DNA of 64,000 bases from Toxorhynchites rutilus septentrionalis (taxonomy: Eukaryota > Arthropoda > Insecta > Diptera > Culicidae), in assembly GCF_029784135.1 (NCBI RefSeq), contig NC_073746.1:9209380-9273379 (forward strand). Reading direction: 5' to 3'. The position numbers and the translations under genes are program-made. The notes under the pieces were generated by a model. The model had not been told where the DNA came from. It saw only the letters and a program-made list of their open reading frames with translations, and did not search any database. The number at the start of each line of letters is the position of its first letter. Position 1 is the first letter of the stretch. This document shows positions 23,758 to 36,880 of this stretch, in pieces.

Positions 23758-26224
23758 AGCCACTGTATGCTTCTGCTGTGGCTTCATTATCGTAGTCCAA
23801 TGTAGTCTGTTTCGATTCGTGTGCTTTTATTATTGGATAACTTCACAGTTCGTTTTTATTTGCAGGCTTGATCCCTTGGTACATAGCTCTGCGCCTAGAT
23901 TCGGCCGACAAAAATGGTTGAAAAGCAGGCCTGAAATCAAAATGTTCTGCTTATCCAAATTGTTCTGCCCTGCTTTTTATAGTTTAATATTCTTACGGCA
24001 AAGTTGTTCAACTATAGATTAGACACCCGATTGTAAAATCTCTTTAATTTGCTGAAAGTGTTATTTATCCGAATTCAAATTCATTACCCATTATCAAGAG
24101 CCTTTGAACTGTTTACGGACTATGGTACATCGATTTTGTTTCGACCATTTTTTATCGTACTCACCGGTTCTTTATCAATGAAAAACGATATTTCGGTAAT
24201 GGAATTTTGTAGGTTATACCGATTCTCGGTAACAATAAAATCAGTATGCTTATGCTCAACCTTAATCGCAATCTTCCGTCCTTCCTGGAATTGCATCTAT
24301 GCAGCCAAAGAGTTTCCTGTCCCGGTCCATAAATCATTTGTTAATATATTCAAACAAATCGCAAGTGTGACAAAACGATAACCTGTAGTTCTTCAACCCA
24401 TCAGATCACCTGAGAATCGTGGAATCCGTTTATAATAACATCGAAGGGAATTGACAAACACGTCATAACAAGCGGACGTCATTTCTTGTGTAAATATATG
24501 CTTATGTACATACATATTTTAATAGAGAAACATAACATATTAAGGCAGTATTCTAGTCTAGAAATTTGAAAAAAAATCAAAATTTTTTTCATTCATATTT
24601 CTGTTCTTAAGGCATTCAAGAATACACTCTAGAAGGGACTTATCGAAAATCCTATTATTTCCCGAGTTAGAGCCATTTTAGTGATGCATTATCTAACTTG
24701 TACGGCCATAACAATGAACTTCAAGCTCGTTTTTCTCGAAACTAGTTTTTTCAAACTGGCGTACACGATATCTCAAGTTCTACTGAACCGATTCATGTCG
24801 AATTTGTATGGATACAATTTGCAGGCATCTCTCTACCGCCTGAACCTCTGAAAAATAATATTTTTGAAATTTTACTATTTTTAAAAAACCGGGAACCGTG
24901 AGAAAAAACGTTTTAAACCGCATTTTGTTTTTCAAACGGCCGCCATTTTGCAAAAAAAAAACGTGCTTTTGACTTGTCCGAGGTTCATGCGATAGCGACA
25001 TCTTTACTGATTCCAATGATAAACCAATGATAAAATGTTTGCTTTAGCAAATTCCGTAAAAAACATCGTTAATTTTTCAGTTTTGTAGTTTTTGCAACTA
25101 TTTTGGGTTTTGTTTCCATGTTAAGTGCTAGAAATGGTAAGAATCTACAATGAATGGATGAAATAAAATGATATTATATACAGAAATCTTCATTAAAAAA
25201 AGTGCTCGGAATTTGAGACACAAGTGTTCGGAATATGAGGCAGTGACTAAAATGGTGTTCGGAATTTGAGCCAAAAGTGATTAAACATATTTTTAGTTTT
25301 TCACCATATGTATTTGTATGTATTTGTAAATCAATTTTATTGTAGTCAAATGAAAAAGAAGGTTCTATTGTATCCAAAAAATCAAAATAATTCCGCGAAA
25401 GAGTATCATTTTTAGCAATGAGAAACTGTTCAATGGCCTTCAAAACTTAAGTGTTCAGAATATGAGACCAAAACGGTACGTGCCGAATGTCGTCGGAAAT
25501 CAACGAACTTTATCGAAGGTGTAACGAATCATGTCGGTCATTATAACAGGACATGATTTATTTGAAATGGGTCATAATAAGCGACATGTCACTGTTAAGG
25601 AAGGCATTATATCCGACTTTTTTACAAAGAATTTTATATGAATACCAAACATCGTTGTGTAATTACGTCATAATAGGCGGTTGATTAATATAGGGGAGTC
25701 ATATTTGCTTACTTTGTAAGTAAGCATTAATTTGGGCTCTACCCAAATAATAGATCCCAACATAATGTTTCAATAAAAATCGCCATAAATACCCACCGCC
25801 TGTTACTTGTGAACAGTTGGACCAATAGTGAACGGTGTGAGCCCTGGGTAAAGATGCCCACCGCGAAATACGCTTCATGGGACCATCTGTCATTCAACAG
25901 AGCTGCCAACTAGGCAAAACATAAATGAACTCACACAAAAGAAAAAAGAAAAGAAAAGCTCGGTAAAGAGTAGTGCCGGCTAACGACTTTCCACCATCAA
26001 GGAAGTAGGAAGTGCGCGCCGGAACAAGTAAATTTTAATAGTGCCAGAGTGCATCGAGAGCAAATAGAGAAGATAGAAAAAGATTGTTATAAGAAATAAA
26101 AGGTTAGTGGGAAATTGAAAAGGAATGAATTATTAATATTTTAATATTTAATTTATAGAAATTATAAGAGAAAAGATAAGAGCTAAAAAGAAGAAGAGAA
26201 CCGGAAGAGAGAATCAAGACTAAA
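23758..26224. other. AT-rich sequence, no gene recognised
   Basis: A direct-repeat motif GTGTTCGGAATNTGAG occurs near 25209, 25229, 25253 and 25449 with small variation. It probably marks the ends of an unclassified repeat. A short palindrome, GCTTACTTTGTAAGTAAGC, is at 25709-25727. Open frames are short and unassigned. Confidence 0.5.
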
Positions 26225-26650
26225 GGTAATATTATATTATGAGGCACGTAGCGTAACCGGCACGGCACGTTTCATGCAAGACAAATATTATTGCGTGTGT
26301 TTCAAATGTGTATGCGTATATATAGCGGAACGGCTCCGGGCATACACAGCACGCTTCAGACAAATGCATGAAGGAATTCTCGAAAAGAATAATTTGCCGG
26401 TGCCGGGCACGAACTACATGGGCGAGTAGCACCATACATACAAACCCAACGTCGAAGTTCGTGGTGTGGGTGCGTTCGTCGCTCTTCGGTACGACATCGG
26501 TTCAATCACCAGTAGCATTTCTCCGCTCCGTCTGCGCTGCCGGTCCGTACAGAGAAGTTGCTATGCCTGATGATATGAATACATCATGTATTTGTCTGCC
26601 GGTGTCGGTACGTGCCGTTTACGCTACGTGCCTGATAATATAAAACGGCC
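26225..26650. mobile_element. 430-bp MITE with GGCACGTAGCG terminal repeats
   Basis: The ends are inverted: TATTATGAGGCACGTAGCGT at the left and, reading inward on the other strand from 26645, TATTATCAGGCACGTAGCGT. The match continues through AAMCGGCACG, and both arms then share AGACAAATA. No transposase is present. The TA-rich outermost bases obscure the target duplication. Confidence 0.75.
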
Positions 26651-28650
26651 TTAAGAAATAATGCGCTGGACAGTCCTTTCAGCGGGCCTTTTTTTTATAT
26701 TTCATATTTTTCTCCGCCGAGACGTTAAACCGGTTAAACGAAGGAGAAAGAAGAGAAAAAAATACACGAAAAGTACTGCAAGTATAAAAGCATAAAATTT
26801 TGTGACGTCACAATTAGGACAGAGGAAAAAGGTAGGGAAAATAGGATAGGAAAAATAGGAAGAAAATTACATTTATCTCCTTTATTGCGGTTTTGGAAAT
26901 TCCCGTTTTTTCGGACTCGAAAGGAGTCGCCGGCCCTCGACCTCGATTGGTCGGCGGAGTTGGCTAGCATTGCTCAACCTTTGAGAGATAGTTGATTGTG
27001 GGAATAATTTGTGGCTTCAAAGGAATGCGTAGGTCTTGTGGAGAAGGATAAAACTGACACTGCTCCTTTTTGCTGGAGGAACAGCTGTTTGCAAGTGACC
27101 GGAAGCAGGTTAAACGACCCTGAGGAAAGGAAATCCCTAATTAGAGAGTTTCATATTAAACGGATTCTACTGTAGTTGTTTTGTGGCTCGTGTATTTATT
27201 TCTTCATCGGCTTGACACTGGAATTTCACATGATAATTAATAATAATAAAAAAGATAACGAAAACAGCAGTGATTTGTTGTCAATTCGTCAACAACAGCG
27301 ATCAAGACTAATCGTATCAACGGGGTACGATTAGAACAAACAGCACATCGGTGTCACAACAATAATATCAAATTACGTGGAATGTATATTTGATACGGAA
27401 AAGTAAATTTTCATTTGTAGTTTTTTTTTTCAAAGTACGTTATTCCACTATCTCCCATTATCTCCCAAAAACGTTGAAAGAAACTAAATTCCGTGGGCCC
27501 TAATTTCGATTAGACTAACAGCTTTCATCGCTATTTCACCATAAAACACTATCCTTTTTTTTCGAAATTTACCGATTTTTCTTGCCAAAACACTTAACTA
27601 TAGGTAGGATACCACAAAATAAAGATAGCACAAATCGGACGATCCGTTCTCGAGTTTTGCCCTTAGCAGCACATTTTTAATTATATCTCTCTCGCCCAAA
27701 ATTATTTTTTTGATATGAACTCATTCGAACATTCGCGTTCTCTTGCTTCGCTTGAAAATCCATTTTCACTTTCGAATAAAGATCACTTTTGTTAGTTCAA
27801 ACATCAAAAGGCTAACAACGCTTATCATGATGTAATTTTGAGACATATGGGATATTTTGAAATCAATACTTTGAAACTTTAGGACAATATCTAAAGCGTA
27901 ATACATAATAGTTTTTGAAAATTCGTAAAATTGCCAAAAGAGCGACTATTTTTGTTAAAAATGAGTTATTTTTCATGAAAAATCGCTGTTTACAAGCTCA
28001 AAAAAATCGAAATAATGAGATCTCAAAAAACGGTTATGTAACAATCATTCCTACATGCTAATAAATTTCAGCCAAATCGATCGAGTAGATCCTGAAGTAT
28101 CGATACCACCAGTTGGGAAAACATGGTTTCGAGAAAACGCATTTAAAAATTCGTATTGAGAGAAATATACTATATCTCTTGGGATGACCTAATACTTATG
28201 GCTGTAACTTTCCAATGAAATTAAATATCGAAAAATTCTTTTTTTTCTGAGGGTATAAGCATCCCAAAAATGCAAAAAACAAAAAAAACCTTACAGATCT
28301 CATAAACAATTTCCTGCACTTCATTATTCGAGTATTTTTTGTAATTTTTGAATTAGAAGCTTTTGTAATTTTGAGTGCTACTTTCTAACTTTTTTAGAAA
28401 AAAACAAATTCAAAAACTATAGAACCTCTAAAATTTTGGTCAGAGAATGAACTGTACGAAATATTAAACAAATAAAAAAAAACTATTTTTTTTTAAATTG
28501 AATTAATAATTTTTGACGTTTGCCAGGGATCATCTATCGGAATCACTCAGGGTATTAGGTGTTAGATTACCTCAATCTAATGCTTCCTCTTTGCCAATTT
28601 CTCAAAGGTAAGTAATTGATTCTGAATAATAAACGGTTTTGGAAAAACAA
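26651..28650. other. No recognised gene
   Basis: A purine-rich stretch (26700-26870) is followed by AT-rich sequence with long A and T runs. No LTR pair, terminal repeat or coding motif was identified. Confidence 0.5.
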
Positions 28651-30796
28651 TTTTTGACGTAGGACTACGTCTTTGGTTCCTATATAGCGGGGTCACTCTA
28701 CGAAAAATACAACGAAAAATTAAGTGATTTCAAATGCATATTATGCAAAATCGTTTTTGCGATATATGTTATATCATATACCATTAGATAGTAAATAGAA
28801 AATAGCAATTCTTATTATAACACAAACAGTGAAAATAGTAAAACAAGTAAACAATTTAGCGAAATAAGTAGGTATGTTTTTAAACGGTTTTATTTAGCTT
28901 GCCCTGTAATCTGTTTATATGTTTGTATGTTTGTATTTTTGTATGTTTGTAACATGTTTGTCTGTAGCGCTGACCCACATTAATAGAAATTTGACCCCCT
29001 TTCTGTTGACCGATTGATCTGAAATTTGGAACACACCCTTATCTCTGTGGTCATTATAAAACTGCGTATTTCATGATCTTGAAAATCCAATATGGCGACC
29101 GGTACAAAATGGCGGATCACATATTTTTTTCAAAACCTCATCGATATGAGTTTTTCAAAACCTCATCAATATGGGTAACAAATGAAAGGGCTTGACTAAT
29201 AGAACACAGTTATTCATGAGAAATGCAAATCCAAGATGGCTGCCACTGCAAAATGGCGGACTACATATTTTCTCAAAACCCTATTATTATGGGTATCAAA
29301 TGAAAGGGCTTGACTAGTAGAACACGGTTATTTATGAAAAACTCAAATCCATCAAAACCCTACCAAATGGTGAACTACATATTATGTCAAAACCCGATTA
29401 ATATGGGTATCAATGAAAGGGCTTGACTAGTAGAACACAGTTATTTATGAAAAATGCACATCCAAAATAGCTGCCATTACCAAATGGCGAGCTACATATT
29501 TTCTCAAAACCCGATTAATATGCTCTATAATTCAATTTCTTTTCGTAATATAATTTCTTTTAGATTTTTTCACAAAAAGGGCATATATTTAAATGCTTCA
29601 GTTAGTGTTGGATTCTTCGCTGTCATCTAACTGTTAGATACAAGATTTAGGATGGAATGAATACATTTGGAAATCATTGGAAAACATAAATGATTCACAA
29701 TGTGTTACTCCACTCGATATTACTAGGATACTGGAATACGTAGTTATTCTTTTTAGACAAAACCATTCAGGCACGATCTGAATTTCCATCTTATTGCACA
29801 AAATCAATTCGACTTACCAGAAGAAAACATTTAAATGTGCCCCGTCGAAATGGGTACATCGTAATTTTTTACTCCGATACACTGTTGGCCGTTCAAGAAT
29901 CATAAAACAGGAAGTGGGTTATATCTATGGTATAACCGCAAGGGTGACGTAGGACTATCGTTGATTTAGAGATCATTTGTATGAAGTTGAATCTGAATTC
30001 ATTCTGAATGAATGAATATTTGGAGAACTTCGAAAACGAGAGCGTTACGTTGGAGGCACAAGGTTTTATGCATCCAATATTGGATACGGAAATATCCTAC
30101 TGATGGGGAAGAATAATCTTCAGAAGCTATCCTGTTGATTGCGATTGATTGAAAAATCACAGAACCTAATGTATTTGGTCACAGTGTTATATGGATAGAA
30201 AACATTCAAATAAACTCTTTCACACGAATGTTTTTTTAAATTCCTAGAGGAACTGACAGATTATTTTCCGGATCTTTCTCGATCCAAACGGAAAGAATTC
30301 CGTGCGTGTATGTGTGTGTGTGTAGCGGCTGCTTCGAGATCTTCCCGGGGAACCGTTTGTAGCATCACTCTCCTCCTGATGGATTCCCTTCTGGCCTAAG
30401 GTGCACAAACATGCTCTTGGTGACACCGTTCATCCGCGCTTTCATGATAAATGAAGAGCTTCATCACAACAGCGACAACATGCTCCAATCGCTGTTCAAT
30501 TAGAACTGAGTGGATTTCCGAGCGGCGCTCGCTTATATACCGATTGGTGATTTCAATAGCCTATTTTGAAAGCAAATTTAAGACTATTGAAACAAGTTTT
30601 TGGATCAGAAAGTAACAAGTATAGAACGCGTAGACATTTTATCTTTCGAATGAAGTGTTTATCATACCATTTCGGTCAGTTGTTTAGGAGCTATTAACAC
30701 TCAAAATCTCGGTCTCCGGCGTAACGCTTTCGTTTTCGAAACTTTGATTTTACACCCCGGTATAGAAATGAAAGACGTAGTCCTACGTCAAAAAAG
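28651..30796. repeat. 2.1-kb unit bounded by an inverted repeat
   Basis: The left end (28651-28697) and right end (30751-30796, reverse complement) share TTTTTGACGTAGGACTACGT, then CTTT, followed by related TTCYTATA-type sequence. The first part is itself a palindrome (GACGTAG/CTACGTC). A partial internal copy is at about 29944. The unit contains the 117-bp tandem repeat and a promoter-like TATATA near 30535, but no ORF of known type. Confidence 0.55.
29056..29522 (+). repeat. About 117-bp tandem repeat, four diverged units
   Basis: Units contain TCCAAGATGGC, AAAATGGCGGACTACATATT, TATGGGTATCAAATGAAAGG and CTTGACTAGTAGAACAC. Unit boundaries fall near 29056, 29210, 29328 and 29441; the last is incomplete. 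Confidence 0.8.
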
Positions 30797-32203
30797 AGAC
30801 CGTATAAAATTTGCATAAAATGAACCACTCGCTATCTTTGCAGCCTCGGGACAACAGACCATGGGCCGGAAATCTGCAAAATCAAAGCCTTACAGCTGCG
30901 CGCTGTTCCCCGCTTCTTGTCGTCCAGTCTTCTAGCAAAGAAACCAATTCAATGACGTCCTTTTTCAACTCCCCGTCGACCAGCCACATCCACTTCCGCT
31001 GGACTTCTGTTCAGCTGTGGCGGTGGCTGCCTCCAAACCCGTCCCACCGATTCCACCCAACAAATTCCGACTGATCCACTCCTCGTTCCGTACAGAAAGC
31101 GAAACTGAATAATCAACCAAATAATGGATCCCTTCCTGCCCGGAGGGCCAAAAGGCACAATTTTCGTGTAGATGCGATCGCTCGAATCGTGCCCGTTATC
31201 TCCTTTTTTAGGAGGATAAAAATGGTTTCGGGTGGAGATAAAAAAGGAGAAGCTTGACTGTAACGAGTCGAGGAAGAGTGATGAGTTTGCAATTTCCATA
31301 AGCTTTTATATTGATTTTTATTTCCATATCTCTCGCGCGCGCTGACATTCGGTTGAAACTGTCCCGCTTTGTGTCCCTCCTATTGTTGGGAATAGAAAAT
31401 TTACATATGGATATTGGCTACTACTACTGCTGCTGCGGCTGTTCCTTGGCCTTAGGACATGTTCATGTTTATTACTGAACGAACAAACCATCCCAGTCCA
31501 ATCCGGCGTCACCATCGGAATCGAGAGCGAAACTGCGTTCAGCCAACATTCCAACATAGATGATCAATATGCAAAGAAGCAAGTGCATGGCATCGATATC
31601 GTAGAATGTTATTTTTGTTTGACTGCTTCGGGGGTTTCTGGAATATATGTATTTGTTTTATTGAGAAACGATTGCTGATGCTTTCGCTGAGATGGATATG
31701 AAATGCGTGATGCTTAGTTTTTATGAGGGCAGCACCAGCAGAATCTGGAGATGGCACCCATGAATATAGAGAAATTCTACCAAAAATTGTACCAGAAGTA
31801 TTTTCCTGTGTTTAATTAATAGCAAGCAGACAGTGAACGTCTACTTAAGTGTTCAACACGTTGAGCCTCGTATCGGACCCTAGGGACAACGTTGATCACT
31901 GGGACTGGTAGTTACAAAATGAAGAAATATAAAAAATATGGTCTGTTTTCGAATGTTTTACGATATGTGACTATTTTCTAGTTGAATTCCCGACTATTTT
32001 CTTTTTATACAATAGATACCTTTGGGAGTGGGGACCGACACTAATATTGTACAAATGACTCATTCCATGAAGTTATGCACCAAAGAACCAAGTTGTAGAT
32101 CAAGTTTTAGGAGAAACTTTTTAACACCAGTTATAGTATGAATTCTCCGAAATGAATTTAATTTTTGTGTACCAACCTTTGAGAAGGGCGTGTTTCAAAC
32201 ACT
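30797..32203. other. No recognised gene
   Basis: The composition is more GC-rich between 30830 and 31560. Open frames at 30811-31074 (plus) and 30949-31299 and 31318-31757 (minus) overlap each other and show no family motif. Confidence 0.5.
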
Positions 32204-32205
32204 AC

Positions 32206-33259
32206 AGTGATGGCCATAAAAAAAATCCGCCCCCAATTTTTAGTGTTCCAATATTGAAGAAATTTCAAATCTTTCCGTATTCCACACAATACTACGTAAA
32301 AGTAGGTAATTAGTAGACCATTTTGCCATTTCAGTATCGTTGATTTATTTTTTATAAAAACAAAAAATGACTTTTGTTCCTAGAAGGGCACTTATATGGT
32401 ATGAAATAAAAAAATCTACTTCATGGTTAATTAAAAAACATTAATAAAAAGAAATAATTAATAGTCAATCTGACCCCGTTTTGCCTCGATAACCAACTGA
32501 CAAAGCTTTGGCATACTCTCCACGAGGTTCCGGAGGTGTTGGAGGTCCAGCTCGCCTCAAGCCTTCTTCAACGTAGCAAACTAGTTTCGCTTGTTCGTAA
32601 CGTCAGTTTTTTTCCAACTTGTTGTCCAAAATCGCCCATATATTCTCAATAGGATTCAAGAGTGGGCTTTGGGGTGGTCAAACCATTGATTTGATCTGGG
32701 CCGATCGGAAGAATGCTGCTGTTTTCTTCGCAGTATGCTTCGGGTCTTCTTGTCGAAAGGTGTAGTTATCCTCCAGCCCCATTTTCAGCATGAATTCTCC
32801 CAGGTTCTCGCACAAAATTTCGAAGTAACCATCGGCAGACCCAGCGTACGAGAAACAGCCCCACGCCATGAGGCTTTCACCACCGCGCTCCATAGTCAGT
32901 AGTAGATACCGGTCCAGGAGGCCCTCGTCGCTCTGTCGCCATACTCGGAAGCGCCTTTTCTCGTTGAACAGCTCAAACTTGGACTCGTCCGGCCAAATAA
33001 CTCGCTTCCAGAACTCCGGCGGCTTGTTGACATGGTTCCTCGCATGGTTTGTTGGTGTTGCTGATCATCGGTCTTTATTGACGAACTAACTCTTCAGGTC
33101 CCGTTCCATCAAGTGTCGTCGAATTGTGCGATTGGAAAGGTTCAGATCCAACCTTTTTTTAATCGCCCGAATGGTCGTTCGTGAGGTTTTCTTTACTTCC
33201 CGGATTATTAGCGTGTCCTTTCCGGTCACTCGGCCACACTGCCGAGCATCTGATGCTGA
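32206..33259 (-). pseudogene. Tc1 transposase, C-terminal part, split by the gypsy element
   Basis: The minus strand reads CGRVTGKDTLIIREVKKTSR and the HTH block NLSNRTIRRHL, then the DDE domain (ESKFELFNEKRRFRVWR, GGESLMAWGCFSYAG, DPKHTAKKT, LNPIENIWAIL). This is a DD34E-type Tc1 transposase with several stops, and the usual DNDPKH block is shortened to EDPKH. A likely terminus lies at about 32206 (CAGTGATGGCCATAAAAA). The missing N-terminus lies 20 kb away at 53476-53602, beyond the gypsy element. Confidence 0.8.
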
Positions 33260-33766
33260 TGCAACAGGATCACTGGACCACCTACAACCCGATACACATG
33301 CCCTTATGGCAACAAAATTCTAGCAAGTGCGTCACGCTGTGCAACCAAAATAAACATGCGAACCATGTCGTAAATTCAGGCCAAGGTTCCGATGGTTATT
33401 TATTGCATAATATGACGCGCTGACCATTAACTTCCTTTGTTTACTTTTGCACTTCTTCGCTAGCTTCGCTAGCGTGAATTTAATGACAAACACATGCTTG
33501 CGCAAATGCGCAAACGTTTCCTATTTATGCTTTCGATTCCGGTTGACATCTTTTCGGACACATGTGTTATGTGTTTTACTACAATTCGCCTGACCACGCA
33601 TAATAATAGAATTTAGGTTGTAGCTAGTTGTAAGAAATAAACGAATTGAATAAAAGGGAGTCTGACCCAGTTGGGCGGACTCAGTATGAACGCGTACGTG
33701 AAAGTCTTTTCATATAACCGAAAGAAACTACCGGGTGTCCACATGGCGATCCTGCGACCTGCGACA
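33260..33766 (+). repeat. gypsy 5' LTR
   Basis: It begins TGCAACAGGATCACTGG and ends CCTGCGACCTGCGACA, immediately before the PBS. It carries the element's presumed promoter. The repeat TTCGCTAGCTTCGCTAGCG lies inside. Confidence 0.93.
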
Positions 33767-33785
33767 TGGCGACCGAGACCGGGAC
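33767..33785 (+). other. gypsy primer-binding site
   Basis: TGGCGACCGAGACCGGGAC follows the LTR without spacing. It resembles the tRNA-Arg-type PBS (TGGCGACCGTGAC) of 412/mdg1-group elements; the exact tRNA is inferred. Confidence 0.7.
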
Positions 33786-34656
33786 TAGTGTGATCTGTGC
33801 GGTACTAAGGGTGAGCCGGAAAGTGTTGTTGTGCGACTGAACAGAAACCAATTAAGCAAATTAAGGTGCAAACAGTGATCTACAAATTTATTTCTCTCGA
33901 AAGAATAAAGTGAGTGATAGACGTTGGTCAAAGATTGTAGTGAAAGAAGAAGAAAATTCCGACAATGAATCGCTTGTTCCGGATTGATTGAACAATAAAG
34001 ACATGCTGTCGAGCATATACAGCAAAGTGGAAAGCATGTTGAAGGAAAATGATTCCTGCACGGAGTCGGTTGGAGAAGCTCATTTGTTTGTGCCATCGTT
34101 GTCTGCTGAGAAGTTTGATTCACGATCGATGTTTACGTTGAACTGCAAGTGCTCTAATCCTTAAAGAGTCATTAACTGAACAAACCTATCCTTACATCAG
34201 AACCACCGAGCCGTCGGGGCCCAGCGCGAGACAAAAAGACAAAAAAATTATTTTAGCTGGTGCTGGTGAAAAAACAAAGAGAGTGATTTGTGATTTGTGA
34301 GTGCTGATAAATGAGACGCATGACAGAATCAGCGAATCGATATTGAAAGCAGCAAAACAGGTGCGCGAGGGCATGACGCTAAAACACACCACTGGGTAGC
34401 CTCAACGGTCAGCAAGGCATTCCCATTTAAAGAGGCGTTCCCGCAATACAGTGATTCCGTTGGTACTTGCAATCGTACTGGTACCACCTGCAGCAGTAGC
34501 GTTACTTCACCACAGCATCGCTAAGTGTTACCCCCTCGTCAACATAGAAGGAAATCAACTAAGTCAGACAGGAAGCAGCCATCACATGCAGAGGTGCCGG
34601 ATGGAAAAGCAAGGCGGGTGAGCTCCTGAAATCATTATATATATAAGCAGTTCTTA

Positions 34657-34658
<2 letters not shown>
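33786..34658 (+). other. gypsy untranslated leader
   Basis: This is about 870 bp of non-coding sequence between the PBS and the R4 array. Long leaders are usual in 412-like elements. It ends at TTCTTAATA, followed by a 36-A run, the site where R4 elements accumulated. Confidence 0.7.
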
Positions 34659-34695
<37 letters not shown>

Positions 34696-34731
34696 AAGGT
34701 TCTCATTTCTGCACTGTGTGTTGCCCAGGTA

Positions 34732-36870
34732 ACGTGCCTATCGAGTCTGTACAAAATACTGAGCAGCATAATTACCGCCAAAGTTTCTGCTCACTGCGAA
34801 CAGCATCACATCATCGCAGAAGAGCAGAAAGGATGCAGGAAAAATACGCATGGCTGCAAAGACCAGGCCATCATCGACGCAGCCATAGTCGGCCAGGCGG
34901 TATATAACCAGCGGAACCTAAGTATGGCCTACATCGATTACAGGAAGGCTTATGACTCCATACCTCACTCGTTTCTCGTCCGGGTATTGGAGCTCTACAA
35001 AATTGATCCCGTCGTCGTTAGGTTCCTGCAGCATGCGATGAGGCAGTGGAGTACGTCTCTGCACCTCAGTGATGGGGAAAATGTGTTGCAGTCTAGAACG
35101 CTGCAGATAAAGAGGGGGATATTCCAAGGCGACTCTTTCAGCCCGCTTTGGTTTTGTCTGGCACTGAACCCCCTCAGTAGGACGCTCAATAGAAACGGTC
35201 ATGGCTATAAAATAAGGTATGGCGACGGCGCCCACGAAGAAGTGACCCATACCTTTTACATGGACGATCTCAAGGTCTACGCTGATTCACGTCAGCGTCT
35301 AGGTGTAGCTATCCGGGTTGTCGAAGACATAAGCAGGGACATCTGTATGGAGTTCGGCCTCGACAAGTGTCGCTGTGTCCACCTGCTGAAAGGACAACTT
35401 ACCGAATCCGGAGGCTACGAGGTCTATGACGGCGAGTTTATAAGAGACATGGTTCGTGGCGAATCCTATAAATATCTTGGATTCCGACAGCTCACCGGGA
35501 TTCGCCACTCCGACATCAAGACGGAGCTGCGAGACAAGTTCTTGAGTCGAGTGAACTGTGTCCTGAGGACTTTCCTCAACGCGGGGAACAAGGTACGCGC
35601 GATCAACACATTCGCGGTTCCCCTGCTGACCTTCAGTTTTGGTGTAGTCAAATGGAGCAAAACTAACCTAGAGGACCTTGAGAGGAGGATGAGGAAAGCA
35701 TTCAAAGAGGCCGGAATGCACCATCCTCAATCGGCACTGGAGAGAGTTTCACTACCACGCAAAGAAGGGGGACTTGGAATCGTCGACATTTCTGCACTGT
35801 GTGTTGCCCAGGTTCGACAACTGCGCGAGTACTTCGCAGAACGCGCCAACCAAAACGCGCTATACCGGGCTGTCTGCGCCGCCGACAGAGGATACAGCGC
35901 TCTGCACTTGGCGCAAGCGGAGTACCAACTCAACTGCAATCTGCAGACAGTGGAGGAGAAGATTGCAGCTTGGAAGCAGAAGGCAGTGCATGGTGCCCAC
36001 CCCCATCAACTGGACCGGCCACACGTCGACAAGGCCGCATCTAATCTGTGGCTAACGCGTGGTGAACTCTCTTCAGTAGTAGAAGCCGACATGATAGCCA
36101 TCCAGGACAGGATAATGCCGACGAGAAACTGCAGGCGGTACGTCTGGCATCAAGACGTTGATGACATTTGCCGGATGTGCCATCAACCAGGTGAAAACAT
36201 AGAGCACATTATGGGAGGCTGTCCCGTTTTGGCCAACGCAGCCTACACCGAGCGCCACAACAACGTGGCCCGTATTGTTCATCGACAACTGGCGCTCCAA
36301 TGTGCTCTACTGGAAGACAACGTACCAAACTACCGGTACCTGCCTGCACCTGTCCTGGAAAATGACCGTTTCAAGCTGTACTGGGATCGCACTGTTCTGA
36401 CCGACCTCTCGATCCACCACAACCGCCCAGATATAATGGTTTACGACAAGAGCGACCGCAAAGTCACCATCATCGATGTCGCTATTCCACTAAACCAGAA
36501 TCTGGAGGAGACCCACGGTCGCAAAATCTGCAAGTACCGACCATTGGCCGTGGAGCTCAAGGAACTGTGGGGGCTAAGGGAGGTCCCAAGAATTGTTCCA
36601 GTCGTTCTCTCTGGAACTGGAATTATCCCGAAGACACTTCTGGAAGCGCTAAAGGTGTTGAACATCGAGAAGGAATTGGCCGGCATCCAAAAGTCGGTCA
36701 TCCTTAGCACCTGCGCGATTGTCCGACAATTCCTCGGTCAGGACTAAAACAGCACGAGCATGCAGATACGTGCATTCCGCAGAGCCTAGTCCCCCTTTGG
36801 CATTCAGAAGCCCGGGGGCAGGTGAAAATTCTGGCTAGGTTCGCCTAGTTAAGAAGTGAGATAAGTCTGA
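34732..36870 (+). pseudogene. R4-clade LINE copy 1 (5'-truncated)
   Basis: It starts in the RT domain (TCLSSLYKILSSIITAKV) and is open to the normal stop at 36745-36747; the longest ATG frame is 34924-36747 (607 codons). It retains motif A (AYIDYRKAYDS), YMDDLKVYA, the CCHC motif and the PD-(D/E)xK-type endonuclease (RPDIMVYDK...TIIDVAIP). The N-terminal DNA-binding region is missing. It is nearly identical to the full-length copies, so it is a recent dead-on-arrival insertion. The open frame continues upstream into the duplicated target sequence, by chance in frame. Confidence 0.9.
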
Positions 36871-36880
36871 CAAGGTTCTC

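Noticed and set aside
25680..27030. A BEL/Pao-type LTR
   Set aside because: Some sequence looks LTR-like, but no second copy, primer-binding site or BEL protein motif was found.
28900..29530. A CRISPR-like repeat array
   Set aside because: The units are about 117 bp, contiguous and diverged, without spacers, in a eukaryotic transposon-rich context.
30244..30540. A possible histone or other host gene promoter/coding fragment (TATATA and CCAAT-like sequence)
   Set aside because: No reading frame matches a histone, there is no 3' processing signal, and the segment lies inside an inverted-repeat unit.
35727..36300. Recurrent short minus-strand and alternate-frame ORFs repeated in every R4 copy
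   Set aside because: They repeat only because the underlying R4 ORF repeats; no independent motif or start context.
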